From Streptomyces sp. M41(2017) (GTDB lineage: Bacteria; Actinomycetota; Actinomycetes; Streptomycetales; Streptomycetaceae): DNA of 64,000 nt. The notes below the pieces were generated by a model that was given only the letters and a program-made list of their open reading frames with translations, did not search any database and was not told where the DNA came from. Positions 10,186-19,158 of this stretch are shown here, piece after piece; the stretch's first letter is position 1; each line of letters begins with the position of its first letter. Made by a program: the position numbers and the translations under genes. The stretch spans positions 2,294,001-2,358,000 of the forward strand of contig NZ_MWFK01000002.1 in the NCBI RefSeq assembly GCF_002078175.1, read 5' to 3'.

Positions 10186-11175
10186 TCAGACCGCGAGGTT
10201 GTCGGCCATCTCGTCGGAGAGGTTCGACTCGGTCCCGGGGATGCCGAGGTCCTGCGCCCGCTTGTCGGCCATGGCCAGCAGACGGCGGATCCGGCCCGCG
10301 ACGGCGTCCTTGGTCAGCGGCGGGTCGGCGAGAGCACCCAGTTCCTCCAGGGAGGCCTGCTTGTGCTCCATGCGCAGCCGCCCGGCGGCGGCGAGGTGCT
10401 CCGGCACCTCGTCGGCGAGGATCTCCAGAGCGCGCTGCACGCGGGCCCCGGCGGCGACGGCGGCGCGCGCCGACCGGCGCAGGTTGGCGTCGTCGAAGTT
10501 GGCCAGCCGGTTCGCCGTGGCGCGCACCTCGCGGCGCATCCGGCGCTCCTCCCAGGCCAGCACCGACTCGTGCGCGCCGAGGCGGGTCAGCAGGGCGCCG
10601 ATCGCGTCACCGTCACGGACGACGACGCGGTCCACGCCGCGCACCTCGCGCGCCTTCGCCGCGATGGACAGCCGGCGGGCGGCACCGACCAGCGCGAGCG
10701 CGGCCTCCGGGCCCGGGCAGGTCACCTCCAGGGAGGAGGAGCGGCCGGGCTCCGTGAGGGAGCCGTGCGCCAGGAACGCCCCGCGCCAGGCCGCCTCGGC
10801 GTCGCAGGTGGCCCCCGAGACCACCTGCGGCGGCAGGCCGCGGATGGGACGGCCGCGGCCGTCCACGAGCCCGGTCTGGCGGGCCAGCTGGTCACCGCCC
10901 GCGACGACCCGCACGACGTAGCGCGAGCCGCGGCGCAGGCCGCCGGGCGCCATCACGATCAGTTCGGAGCTGTGGCCGAAGATCTCGAGAATGTCCCGCT
11001 TGAGGCGGCGCGCCGCCATGGCGGTGTCCAGCTCCGCCTCGATCACGATCCGGCCGCTCACCAGGTGAAGGCCGCCGGCGAACCGCAGAATGGCGGAGAC
11101 CTCCGCCTTTCTGCAGCAGGTCCGGGTGACGGGAAGCCGGGAAATCTCATCCTTCACCGCTGCCGTCATCGCCAT
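10186..11175 (-). CDS. whiA: Sporulation regulator WhiA
   Basis: A 329-residue DNA-binding protein needed for sporulation in Streptomyces, where it works with WhiB. It opens MAMTAAVKDEISRLPV with the N-terminal LAGLIDADG-like fold (AILRFAGGLHLVSGRIVIEA), and ends in the helix-turn-helix domain (LEELGALADPPLTKDAVAGR, about residues 270-290). It overlaps the end of yvcK by ten bases, so translation is coupled. Length and context (yvcK-whiA) are standard for Gram-positive bacteria. Confidence 0.98.
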   Translation of the reverse strand: MAMTAAVKDEISRLPVTRTCCRKAEVSAILRFAGGLHLVSGRIVIEAELDTAMAARRLKRDILEIFGHSSELIVMAPGGLRRGSRYVVRVVAGGDQLARQTGLVDGRGRPIRGLPPQVVSGATCDAEAAWRGAFLAHGSLTEPGRSSSLEVTCPGPEAALALVGAARRLSIAAKAREVRGVDRVVVRDGDAIGALLTRLGAHESVLAWEERRMRREVRATANRLANFDDANLRRSARAAVAAGARVQRALEILADEVPEHLAAAGRLRMEHKQASLEELGALADPPLTKDAVAGRIRRLLAMADKRAQDLGIPGTESNLSDEMADNLAV

Positions 11176-12236
11176 GGGCCGATCCTTCCATGCATCCGAA
11201 AAATACGGTCGTACGCGGCGGCCAACAGCTCCGGGTCGTGCCGCGGAGATCCGTCGGTCCGGGCCACCGGCGCCAGCTCGACCGCGGCGCCGAGCCGCTT
11301 GGCGGCGTCGGCGAGAGAGTCGCGGTCGGGCACGGCGGCCTCGTCGGCCAGCACCACGTCCAGGGCGAGTTTAGGGGCGTGTCGTCCCAAAACCTCCAAA
11401 TGACGCTGCGGGGAGAAGCCTTCGGTTTCTCCGGGCTGCGGCGCGAGGTTCAGGGAGAGTACCCGGCGCGCCTTCGTCTGGATGAGGGCGTCGAGGAGTT
11501 CGGGCACCAGCAGATGCGGGATCACCGACGAGAACCAGGAGCCGGGACCGAGGACCACCCAGTCGGCGTCGAGGACGGCGGCGACGGCCTCCGGCACGGC
11601 GGGCGGGTCGTGCGGCACGACCTGTACGGACTGGACCTCACCCGGGGTGAGCGCCACGGTCGCCTGGCCCCGGACGGTGTCGACGTCCTCGGGCCGGTCC
11701 GGGTCGTGCCCTCTGACCAGGGCCTGCAGCTCCAGGGGCACGGCCGACATGGGCAGCACCCTGCCGTGGGCGCCCAGCAGCCTGCCGACCAGGTCGAGTG
11801 CCTGAACGTGGTCGCCGAGCTGCTCCCACAGGGCCACGATCAGCAGATTGCCGACCGCGTGTTCGTGCAGGTCGCCCTTGGACTGGAAGCGGTGCTGGAT
11901 GACGCGGGCCCAGGTCTGGCCCCAGTCGTCGTCGCCGCACAGGGCCGCCAGGGCCTTGCGCAGGTCGCCGGGGGGCAGGACACCCAGTTCGTCACGCAGG
12001 CGCCCGCTGGAGCCGCCGTCGTCGGCCACGGTGACGACGGCGGTGAGGTCGCCGGTGATCCTGCGCAGCGCGGCGAGCGAGGCGGACAGACCCATGCCGC
12101 CGCCGAGGGCGACGACCTTGGGCTGGGCGCCACGGCGGCGCGGCTTGGCGCCGCGCGCCACGACCGGACGGCCGGCGCGCTCACCGGGGGTCTCCCGGCG
12201 CAGCCGGTACAGCCGGGAGACGGCACGTTCGGTCAC
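11166..12236 (-). CDS. yvcK: Gluconeogenesis factor YvcK/CofD family
   Basis: A 356-residue protein of the YvcK group, related to 2-phospho-L-lactate transferase and able to bind nucleotide sugars; it affects carbon metabolism and cell-wall synthesis in Bacillus. The family motif is VVALGGGMGLSASLAALRR followed by VTVADDGGSSGRLR. A much longer frame is open upstream, but GTG 12236 overlaps the rapZ stop as GTGA and gives the normal length. The N terminus carries a basic extension RRRGAQPK before the first strand. Confidence 0.95.
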   Translation of the reverse strand: MTERAVSRLYRLRRETPGERAGRPVVARGAKPRRRGAQPKVVALGGGMGLSASLAALRRITGDLTAVVTVADDGGSSGRLRDELGVLPPGDLRKALAALCGDDDWGQTWARVIQHRFQSKGDLHEHAVGNLLIVALWEQLGDHVQALDLVGRLLGAHGRVLPMSAVPLELQALVRGHDPDRPEDVDTVRGQATVALTPGEVQSVQVVPHDPPAVPEAVAAVLDADWVVLGPGSWFSSVIPHLLVPELLDALIQTKARRVLSLNLAPQPGETEGFSPQRHLEVLGRHAPKLALDVVLADEAAVPDRDSLADAAKRLGAAVELAPVARTDGSPRHDPELLAAAYDRIFRMHGRIGPWR

Positions 12237-13252
12237 TCGCGCCCCATGTCCCGATGCACGATCACGGTCTCCACGCCCTGGGAGGCGAGGCGGGCGGCGA
12301 GCTTCTCCGAGGTGGCCACGGAGCGGTGCTTGCCGCCGGTGCAGCCCACGGCGATGGTCACGTAGCGCTTGCCCTCGCGCCGGTATCCGGCAGCGATGAG
12401 CTGGAGCAGCTCGGTGTAGCGGTCGAGGAACTCCTTGGCGCCGGGCTGGTTGAAGACGTACGCCGAGACCTCTTCGTTCAGGCCGGTGAAGGGGCGCAGT
12501 TCCGGGACCCAGTGCGGGTTGGGCAGGAAGCGCATGTCCACGACCAGGTCGGCGTCGACCGGCAGCCCGTACTTGAAGCCGAAGGACATGACGGTGGCCC
12601 GCAGCTCGGGCTCCTCGTCGCCCGCGAACTGGGCGTCCATCTTGGCGCGCAGCTCGTGCACGTTCAGGCTGGAGGTGTCGATGACCAGGTCGGCGTCGCC
12701 GCGCAGCTCGCGCAGCAGTTCGCGTTCGGCGGCGATGCCGTCCACGATGCGGCCGTCGCCCTGGAGGGGGTGCGGTCGGCGCACGGACTCGAAGCGACGG
12801 ACCAGGGCCTCGTCGGAGGACTCGAGGAAGACGATCCGCCGGGTGACGTGCTTCGCCTCCAGGTCGGCGAGGGATTCGCGCAGGTTGTCGAAGAAGCGGC
12901 GGCCGCGTACGTCGACGACGACGGCGATCCGCGCGACGTTGCCCTGGGAGCGGGCGCCCAGCTCCACCATGGTGGGGATCAGCGCGGGCGGGAGGTTGTC
13001 GACGACGAACCAGCCGAGGTCCTCCAGACACTTGGCCGCGGTGGACCGGCCGGCTCCGGACATGCCGGAGATGATCACCAGTTCGGGGATGACCCCGTCC
13101 GGGACTGCGGTCGTGACCGTCTCGGTGCCCGTACCCACGTGTGCTCCGTCTTCGTGTGCCGCCTCGTGCTCTGTTCGGTCCGCGGCCGGCACGCCGTGGT
13201 CCTCCTGGGCCTGCGCCGGGCGTTCCGCTTCGTGCGCGTCGTTCTCGCTCAT
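12233..13252 (-). CDS. rapZ: RNase adapter RapZ, nucleotide-binding protein
   Basis: A 339-residue P-loop protein. In E. coli RapZ guides RNase E to the small RNA GlmZ; its Streptomyces job is not known to me. Walker A reads GMSGAGRSTAAK near residue 63, with Arg where Lys is usual. The C-terminal RNA-binding domain has VGCTGGKHRSV. The first 50 residues are an acidic, low-complexity extension (EAERPAQAQEDHG). ATG 13252 overlaps the uvrC stop (ATGA) and has CAGGAGAC before it. Confidence 0.94.
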   Translation of the reverse strand: MSENDAHEAERPAQAQEDHGVPAADRTEHEAAHEDGAHVGTGTETVTTAVPDGVIPELVIISGMSGAGRSTAAKCLEDLGWFVVDNLPPALIPTMVELGARSQGNVARIAVVVDVRGRRFFDNLRESLADLEAKHVTRRIVFLESSDEALVRRFESVRRPHPLQGDGRIVDGIAAERELLRELRGDADLVIDTSSLNVHELRAKMDAQFAGDEEPELRATVMSFGFKYGLPVDADLVVDMRFLPNPHWVPELRPFTGLNEEVSAYVFNQPGAKEFLDRYTELLQLIAAGYRREGKRYVTIAVGCTGGKHRSVATSEKLAARLASQGVETVIVHRDMGRE

Positions 13253-15384
13253 GTCTCCTGCCCCCGTCGTTCGTCCGAGGCTCCCGCGGTCACGGGCTCC
13301 TCCACGGGGCCCGCCGTCGTCGCGGGCGCCGCGTCTTCGTCGTCTTCCATGATCTCTCCAGTCGCCGTGTTCACGGCGGGTGCGGCGGGAGCCGCCTGGG
13401 CGAGGGCCACGGCGATGGTCTCCGCCGTCTTTCGGCCTATGCCGGGAACCTCGCAGATCTGGTCGATCGTCGCGGAACGCAGCTTCTTCACCGAGCCGAA
13501 GTGTTTGATCAGTGCCTGTTTGCGTGATTCGCCGAGGCCGGGCACGTCGTCCAGGGGGCCGGACCTGAAGCGCTTGGCCCGCTTGGCGCGCTGGTAGGTG
13601 ATCGCGAAGCGGTGGGCCTCGTCCCGGACGCGCTGGAGGAGGTACAGGCCCTCGCTGCTGCGCGGCAGGACCACGGGATCCTCGTCGTCCGGCAGCCACA
13701 CCTCCTCCAGGCGCTTGGCGAGCCCGCAGACGGCGATGTCGTCGATGCCGAGTTCGTCGAGGGCCCTCTTGGCGGCGGCGACCTGGGGCCGGCCGCCGTC
13801 GACGACGACGAGCTGCGGCGGGTAGGCGAAGCGCTTGGGGCGCCCGTCGTCCTCGGTGAAGGTGATCTCGGGAACCTCGCCCCCGGGGGTCCCGTCGGCG
13901 TCCGTACCGGGCTCGGAGCCGGTGGCGACGGAGGACGGGGCCTCGGCGGAGGTGTCCGCGCCGTCCGTCCACTCCCCCGTCTTCTCCTTCTCGACCAGGT
14001 AGCGCCGGAAGCGGCGGGTGATCACCTCGTGCATCGACCGGACGTCGTCCTGGCCTGCGAAACCCTTGATCTGGAAGCGCCGGTACTCGCTCTTGCGCTG
14101 GAGGCCGTCCTCGAAGACGACCATGGACGCCACGACGTCGTCGCCCTGCAGGTGCGAGATGTCGTAGCACTCGATCCGCAGGGGCGCGCTGTCCAGGTCG
14201 AGCGCCTCGGCGATCTCCTCCAGGGCCCGCGAGCGGGTGGTGAGGTCGGAGGCGCGCTTGGTCTTGTGCAGGGCGAGGGCCTGGAGCGCGTTGCGCTGCA
14301 CGGTCTCCATGAGGGCCTTCTTGTCGCCGCGCTGCGGGATGCGGAGCGACACGTTCGAACCGCGGCGCGCGGTGAGCCACTCCTGCACGGGTTCCACCGG
14401 ATCGGGCAGGGCCGGGACGAGCACCTCCTTGGGGACGGAGTCGCCGGTCTCCTCGCCGTAGAGCTGCTGGGTCGCGTGTTCGACGAGGTCACCGGTGGTG
14501 ACCGCCTCGACCTTGTCCGTGACCCAGCCGCGCTGGCCCCGCACGCGTCCGCCCCGTACATGGAAGATCTGCACGGCGGCTTCCAGCTCGTCCTCGGCGA
14601 CGGCGATGAGGTCCGCGTCGGTCGCGTCGGCGAGCACCACCGCGCTCTTCTCCATGGCCTTCTTCAGGGCCTCGATGTCGTCGCGCAGCCTGGCCGCGCG
14701 CTCGTACTCCATCTCCTCGGCGGCTTCCGCCATCTGCTGTTCCTGCCGGCGGATGTACGTCCCGGTGCGGCCGGCCATGAAGTCGCAGAACTCCTCGGCC
14801 AGCTCGCGGTGTTCCTCGGGCGAGACCCGTCCGACGCAGGGGGCGGAGCACTTGCCGATGTAGCCGAGGAGGCAGGGGCGGCCGGTGCGGGCGGCGTTCT
14901 TGAAGACGCCGGCGGAGCAGGTGCGGACCGGGAAGACGCGCAGCAGCAGGTCCACCGTGTCGCGGATGGCCCAGGCGTGCCCGTAGGGGCCGAAGTACCG
15001 CACGCCCTTCTTCTTGTGGCCGCGCATCACCTGCACGCGCGGGAACTCCTCGTTCATCGTCACCGCGAGGTAGGGATAGCTCTTGTCGTCGCGGTACTTG
15101 ACGTTGAACCGGGGGTCGTACTCCTTGATCCAGGAGTACTCCAGCTGGAGGGCCTCGACCTCCGTGGACACGACCGTCCACTCCACGGACGCGGCGGTGG
15201 TGACCATGGTGCGGGTGCGCGGGTGGAGGTTCGCCAGGTCCTGGAAGTAGCTCGCGAGGCGCTGGCGCAGGCTTTTCGCCTTTCCGACGTAGATCACCCG
15301 GCGGTGCTCGTCGCGGAATTTGTACACCCCGGGAGTGTCCGGGATCTGTCCCGGCTTGGGGCGGTAGCTGGAGGGGTCGGCCAT
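13249..15384 (-). CDS. uvrC: Excinuclease ABC subunit C
   Basis: A 711-residue nuclease that makes both incisions in nucleotide excision repair. The GIY-YIG domain is at the N terminus (PGVYKFRDE...VIYVGKAKSLRQR), the UvrB-binding UVR motif near residue 210 (EMEYERAARLRDDIEALKKAM), the RNase H-like endonuclease domain centrally (IECYDISHLQGDDVVASMVV), and a helix-hairpin-helix pair at the end (DDVPGLGESRKQALIKHFGS). A low-complexity insert rich in Ala, Thr and Gly sits near residues 470-510. I prefer ATG 15384 to a GTG three codons earlier because it gives MADPSSYRP. Confidence 0.97.
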   Translation of the reverse strand: MADPSSYRPKPGQIPDTPGVYKFRDEHRRVIYVGKAKSLRQRLASYFQDLANLHPRTRTMVTTAASVEWTVVSTEVEALQLEYSWIKEYDPRFNVKYRDDKSYPYLAVTMNEEFPRVQVMRGHKKKGVRYFGPYGHAWAIRDTVDLLLRVFPVRTCSAGVFKNAARTGRPCLLGYIGKCSAPCVGRVSPEEHRELAEEFCDFMAGRTGTYIRRQEQQMAEAAEEMEYERAARLRDDIEALKKAMEKSAVVLADATDADLIAVAEDELEAAVQIFHVRGGRVRGQRGWVTDKVEAVTTGDLVEHATQQLYGEETGDSVPKEVLVPALPDPVEPVQEWLTARRGSNVSLRIPQRGDKKALMETVQRNALQALALHKTKRASDLTTRSRALEEIAEALDLDSAPLRIECYDISHLQGDDVVASMVVFEDGLQRKSEYRRFQIKGFAGQDDVRSMHEVITRRFRRYLVEKEKTGEWTDGADTSAEAPSSVATGSEPGTDADGTPGGEVPEITFTEDDGRPKRFAYPPQLVVVDGGRPQVAAAKRALDELGIDDIAVCGLAKRLEEVWLPDDEDPVVLPRSSEGLYLLQRVRDEAHRFAITYQRAKRAKRFRSGPLDDVPGLGESRKQALIKHFGSVKKLRSATIDQICEVPGIGRKTAETIAVALAQAAPAAPAVNTATGEIMEDDEDAAPATTAGPVEEPVTAGASDERRGQET

Positions 15385-15497
15385 GTCACACACCCTACTG
15401 GCGTGCGCCGACAGCGCGGCGGGCTCCCGGCCGACGGCACCGCGCGGGGGTGGCGTTCCCGGGCGCCGCAGGCTCTCCCGGGGCGACCTCGGGCCCG

Positions 15498-15872
15498 TCA
15501 GCCGCGACGGCGGCGCAGGGCGCGCGAGACGCTCAGGAAGAGCGCGACGAGCGCCCCCGCACCGGCCGCGGCCGACGCCACCACGACGAAGGGGTCGGTC
15601 CGCTCGCTCCGCGCGTTCCTGCGCCCTCGCGGGCTCTCCTCCCCGGCCCGTCCGCCCCGCCCCGGTCCGTTGCCGGCCGCGTGCCGTCCGAGGCCGGTCC
15701 CGTCGGCCGCCCCGTCGGCCGTCCTGATGGGCCCCGCGTTCCCGTACCCGCGATCCGCGGAGGCCGGCGCGGCGTGACGGACGTCCGCGCGCCCCTGCGC
15801 GTGGGCCGGCGGGCCGCCGCCGACGGCGGCCAGTATCGCGGCGAGAACGGCGAGTCGTCGTACGGAGCGCAT
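15498..15872 (-). CDS. Small exported membrane-anchored protein
   Basis: A 124-residue protein I do not recognise. It has a signal peptide MRSVRRLAVLAAILAAV...AHAQ, a disordered Arg/Gly/Ala-rich middle, and a C-terminal membrane helix (DPFVVVASAAAGAGALVALFLS) followed by RRRRG. The layout is that of a short surface protein with a C-terminal anchor facing the cytoplasm. ATG 15872 has GGGAG about eight bases upstream. An earlier in-frame start would put 32 extra residues before the signal peptide. Confidence 0.6.
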   Translation of the reverse strand: MRSVRRLAVLAAILAAVGGGPPAHAQGRADVRHAAPASADRGYGNAGPIRTADGAADGTGLGRHAAGNGPGRGGRAGEESPRGRRNARSERTDPFVVVASAAAGAGALVALFLSVSRALRRRRG

Positions 15873-16103
15873 CGCGTTGCTCCCGCTGGGGTCGAGGGGG
15901 AAGGAGCGCCTACGGGGGCCGAGGTCGGCCATGTTGAGCATCAGGTGTTGTCGGGACTTGGTCAACACGCTTCAATGCGGGGGAACTTGGGGCGTGAACG
16001 GCGCAACCCGCGTGTGAACGGTCCCCGCGCGCCCACCAGGCGGCCCGACCATCACACGAACGGCCTGGTCAGCCGCAGTGAACATTCACAGAAAGGCCCC
16101 TGC

Positions 16104-17057
16104 ATGCGGCACGGCACACACCACGCGGACGCGGAGATCGGCACGGCGGAACTGGACACGGCCCTGCGCGGCGGCCCGTTCCATGTCGCGCTGCGTGCCG
16201 CGATCGCCGCCCGCGGACTGCCGCTGCAACGCGTCCAGCACCATCTGTCGCGCTACGGGGTCAAGGTCGGCGTGACGAGCCTGAGTTACTGGCAGCAGGG
16301 GGCCCGGCGGCCGCAGCGCCCCGAGTCGCTCCGGGCGGTCCGCGCCCTGGAGGAGATACTCCAGCTGCCCGACGAGTCCCTGATACGCCTGCTCGCCAGA
16401 GCCGAGGAGCGCGCCGACCCGGAGCGTCCCACCGGCCGCTCCTACCGTTCCCTGGTGGAGGCGTCCGGCGTCCTGGAGGGGCTGCTCGCCGAACTGGAGT
16501 CGCCTCTCGACGGCGGCCTGCACACCATCGGCCATCATGAGCGGGTCCGCATCGGTGCCCGGCGCGAACTGCTCGGCCGCGAATCGCAGCACATCGTGCG
16601 CGCCCACAAGGACGGCGTCGACCGTTATGTGGCCGTCCACCACGGCGACCCGGGATGCGACCCGGAGAGCACGGCGGTCCTCGCTCTGGAGAACTGCCGT
16701 ACGGGCCGGGTGCGCCGGCACCACGACACGGGGATCCTCGTGGCCGAACTCCTCTTCGACATCCGGCTCCGAGCAGGCGATACGTTTCTCTTCCGCTACG
16801 GCTTCGAGGACGGGACGGCCGGGGCGTCCAGCGAGTACGTCCGCGGGTTCGGTTTCGCCGGCGGACAGTACGCGCTCCAGGTGCACTTCGCCGAGGACGC
16901 GCTTCCCGTGCGCTGCCATCGCTTCACCCAGCATTCGGCTGCCGCGCCGCGCAGCGGCCGCCAGGAACTCACGCTGAGCGGCCGCCACCACTCGGTGCAC
17001 CTGGTCGAGCCGCGCGTGCGGTCGGGGATCGTGGGCATCGGGTGGGACTGGGAGTGA
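16104..17057 (+). CDS. XRE/HTH-type regulatory protein with C-terminal sensor-like domain
   Basis: A 317-residue protein. Residues about 20-80 (FHVALRAAIAARGLPLQRVQ...YWQQGARRPQRPESLRAV) look like a lambda-repressor-type helix-turn-helix: short helices, then a recognition segment, then RALEEILQLPDESLIRLLA. The remaining two thirds are beta-rich with many His and Arg residues and no domain I can name. ATG 16104 is preceded by GAAAGG seven bases away. It stands alone, with the next gene on the opposite strand. Confidence 0.75.
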   Translation: MRHGTHHADAEIGTAELDTALRGGPFHVALRAAIAARGLPLQRVQHHLSRYGVKVGVTSLSYWQQGARRPQRPESLRAVRALEEILQLPDESLIRLLARAEERADPERPTGRSYRSLVEASGVLEGLLAELESPLDGGLHTIGHHERVRIGARRELLGRESQHIVRAHKDGVDRYVAVHHGDPGCDPESTAVLALENCRTGRVRRHHDTGILVAELLFDIRLRAGDTFLFRYGFEDGTAGASSEYVRGFGFAGGQYALQVHFAEDALPVRCHRFTQHSAAAPRSGRQELTLSGRHHSVHLVEPRVRSGIVGIGWDWE

Positions 17058-17078
17058 CCGGTCGCCCCTTCAGGGCGT

Positions 17079-17157
17079 GACCGTCTCTGCGGGCGGGACC
17101 GTTTCGGGGCGTACCCGTCTCGGGGCACTCGTCTCGGGGTGCATCCGTCTCCGGGCT
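17079..17157 (+). repeat. Imperfect 15-16 bp tandem repeat
   Basis: Five degenerate copies of a unit like CCGTCTCGGGGC with a 15-16 base period start near 17079, 17098, 17114, 17129 and 17144. They lie in the 269-base gap between two convergent genes. I see no gene or clean hairpin there; the rest of the gap is GC-rich simple sequence. Confidence 0.5.
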
Positions 17158-17326
17158 GCCTCCGCTGGGCACGGACCGGAGGGCAGCCGGTGCGGAACTC
17201 CCTTCCGCCGCCGGGACCTCCCAGCCCGCCGCGGGACCTCCGGGCCAGCCCCTTGGGCCTCCGAGCGCGTACCCGGACCTCGCCCGGGCCGAGGACCGGC
17301 ACCCGCCCGGGCCCCAGGACCGGCGC

Positions 17327-17752
17327 TCAGGCCTCCGGACCAGCGACGATCTTGCCGTTCTTCTCCTCGACGGACAGCGCGTTGAGCGGCTCGGTGGCCG
17401 GCGCCCGCAGCACCTTGCCCGTCCGTGCGTCGAACTCGCTTCCGTGGCACGGGCACACGAGTGTCGTGCCCTCCAACTTGTTGATGGCGCACCCGGCGTG
17501 CGTGCAGATCGAACTGAACGCCTTGAGCGAACCGTCCTCGGCGCGGCTGACCACGACGTTCTGGTCCTGGTAGAGCTCGGCACCGCCCTTGGCGACCTCG
17601 CTCTCCGCACCCAGCACGACCGGGGCGGTCGGTGTCGCGGGGGCTCCCCCGCCGCCGCCTCCGGAGCACGCGGCGAGTCCGAGCCCGGCGACCGGGGTGA
17701 GCGCCGCTCCCCTCAGGACGGTGCGACGGCTCGCGGACGGACGCCCGGGCAT
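17327..17752 (-). CDS. Rieske [2Fe-2S] lipoprotein, Tat-exported
   Basis: A 141-residue redox protein. The N terminus SRRTVLRGAALTPVAGLGLA is a twin-arginine signal ending in the lipobox LAAC, so the mature protein is probably lipid-anchored outside the membrane after a Gly6 spacer. The Rieske cluster ligands are complete: CTHAGC and CPCHGSEFD. It resembles the small stand-alone Rieske proteins common in Streptomyces, not a cytochrome bc subunit. Start ATG 17752 has AGGGGAG six bases upstream. Partner enzyme unknown. Confidence 0.92.
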   Translation of the reverse strand: MPGRPSASRRTVLRGAALTPVAGLGLAACSGGGGGGAPATPTAPVVLGAESEVAKGGAELYQDQNVVVSRAEDGSLKAFSSICTHAGCAINKLEGTTLVCPCHGSEFDARTGKVLRAPATEPLNALSVEEKNGKIVAGPEA

Positions 17753-17886
17753 GGCATCTCCCCTGGTCTGGTCGGTGATTCGGTGACTGCGCGGATGCTC
17801 CACCCGGTGTGGCACGGGGGCGCAGGGCGACGATACCGGCACAGACCGTTCCGCCTGACGCCGGGTGAGCGCGGCCGACCGGCCCG

Positions 17887-17900
17887 CGCAAACGCTTACG
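17887..17900. promoter_or_regulatory. LacI-type operator, distal copy
   Basis: A 14-base imperfect palindrome centred on C-G at 17893/17894, with five of seven positions symmetric (CGCAAAC/GCTTACG). A central CG flanked by AAAC/GTTT-like halves is typical for LacI-family operators. Twelve bases (17890-17901) are the exact reverse complement of 17930-17941 in the second copy. Confidence 0.65.
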
Positions 17901-17930
17901 TCCGCACCGAGCGGGCCCGTGGATCCTCCA

Positions 17931-17944
17931 CGTAAGCGTTTACG
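17931..17944. promoter_or_regulatory. LacI-type operator, proximal copy
   Basis: A 14-base near-perfect palindrome, six of seven positions symmetric (CGTAAGC/GTTTACG), centred 44 bases from the distal copy, about four helical turns. It lies about 150 bases before the LacI start. The simplest reading is autoregulation of the lacI-kinase operon, perhaps with a DNA loop. Confidence 0.7.
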
Positions 17945-18090
17945 TGCGGTGCCGGATGGGATACCTTCGCGGGCGGACGGGCGGCTCCGCACGCCCGGAC
18001 ACCCTCGGGTCACGGGCGGAGCGGCGCCCCGTCGGCGCGGGGACGACGACGTCCCCGGAGCGAGCCACCAGGTCCCGGGGAGGGAGTGCC

Positions 18091-19158
18091 ATGGCGACGA
18101 TGGTCGACGTGGCCCGGCGTGCGGGCGTGTCCATCGCGACGGTGTCGCACGTCCTGAACGACACGCGCCCCGTTCTGCCGCGGACGCGCCAGGCCGTCCT
18201 CGACGCGATCGACGAGCTGGGCTACACGCCCAACACCCTGGCCCGCTCGCTCGTCACCTCGCGCACCCGGTCGATCGGGCTCGCCGTCTCGGCGATCAGC
18301 AACCCGTACTTCACGGAGATCCTGCAGGGTGTGGAGGCCCGCGCTCTGGAGGACGGATACACCCTGCTCATCGCCGATCCGCACGACGACCCGGAACACG
18401 AGCGGAAGATCGTCCAGCTGCTGCACGAACGGCGCGTGGACGGCATGATCATCGCTCCCTCCGCGACCCCGGAGGCGTTGCTGCGCTATCTCGGGCAGCA
18501 CGCCGTGCCCACCGTGTTCCTGGACCGGACGGTGCGCTCCCCCGCCGGGAGCGGCTTCCGCCACGACCAGGTCGGCACCGAGAACATCGCGCCCATGACA
18601 ACCCTCGTCAGCCATCTCGCGGGACGGGGGCACCGGCACATCGGACTCGTCGCCGGGCTCCCGGGGCTCAGCACCACGGCGGAGCGCGTCACGGGGTACC
18701 GGCTCGGCCTCGCCCACGCCGGGCTCCCTTACGACGAACGGCTCGTCGCGCACGGCGAGTCCCGGACGGACACGGCCGAGCACGCCACCCACCGGCTGCT
18801 GTCCCTCACGGCGCGGCCGACCGCCCTCGTCACGGCCAACAACGCGATGACGATCGGCACGTTGCGGGCGCTGCGCGAACGAGGACTGTCCGTGCCGAAG
18901 GACCTGGCCCTGTGCTGTTTCGACGACTTCTCCTGGGCGGACCTGTTCAGCCCCGGGCTCACCACGATCGCCCAGCCCAGCAAGGAGATCGGCGCCCGCG
19001 CCGTCGAACTGCTCCTGGGGCGGCTGGCGGAGCCGGCCCGTGAGAGCCGCACCGTGCGGCTGCCCGCCACGTTCGTCCACCGCACCTCGTGCGGCTGTCC
19101 CGACAACTCCACGCTCCCCGAAAGCCATGTGGCCCCCAGGAAAGGAACCACGTCGTGA
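18091..19158 (+). CDS. LacI-family transcriptional regulator
   Basis: A 355-residue repressor. The helix-turn-helix MVDVARRAGVSIATVSHVLN is at residues 4-23, the hinge helix region at PNTLARSLVTSRT, and the periplasmic-binding-protein-like effector domain runs from SIGLAVSAISNPYF to the end. The GTG start of the sugar kinase overlaps its stop (GTGA), so the two form an operon and the effector is probably the kinase's sugar or its phosphate. Two palindromes upstream are the likely operators. Confidence 0.94.
   Translation: MATMVDVARRAGVSIATVSHVLNDTRPVLPRTRQAVLDAIDELGYTPNTLARSLVTSRTRSIGLAVSAISNPYFTEILQGVEARALEDGYTLLIADPHDDPEHERKIVQLLHERRVDGMIIAPSATPEALLRYLGQHAVPTVFLDRTVRSPAGSGFRHDQVGTENIAPMTTLVSHLAGRGHRHIGLVAGLPGLSTTAERVTGYRLGLAHAGLPYDERLVAHGESRTDTAEHATHRLLSLTARPTALVTANNAMTIGTLRALRERGLSVPKDLALCCFDDFSWADLFSPGLTTIAQPSKEIGARAVELLLGRLAEPARESRTVRLPATFVHRTSCGCPDNSTLPESHVAPRKGTTS

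Larger units (their letters stand above)
17753..18090. promoter_or_regulatory. Divergent control region, Rieske gene and lacI-type gene
   Basis: A 338-base gene-free stretch between divergent starts. Besides the two LacI-type palindromes listed separately, I see no convincing structured RNA. The last 130 bases are an untranslated leader or a frame extension of the regulator, which I reject as coding because the ribosome site GGGAGGGAG lies just before 18091. Confidence 0.6.

Noticed and set aside
16104..17057. Cupin/XRE regulator call
   Set aside because: The C-terminal part is beta-rich, but I could not place the two cupin motifs, so I left the domain unnamed.
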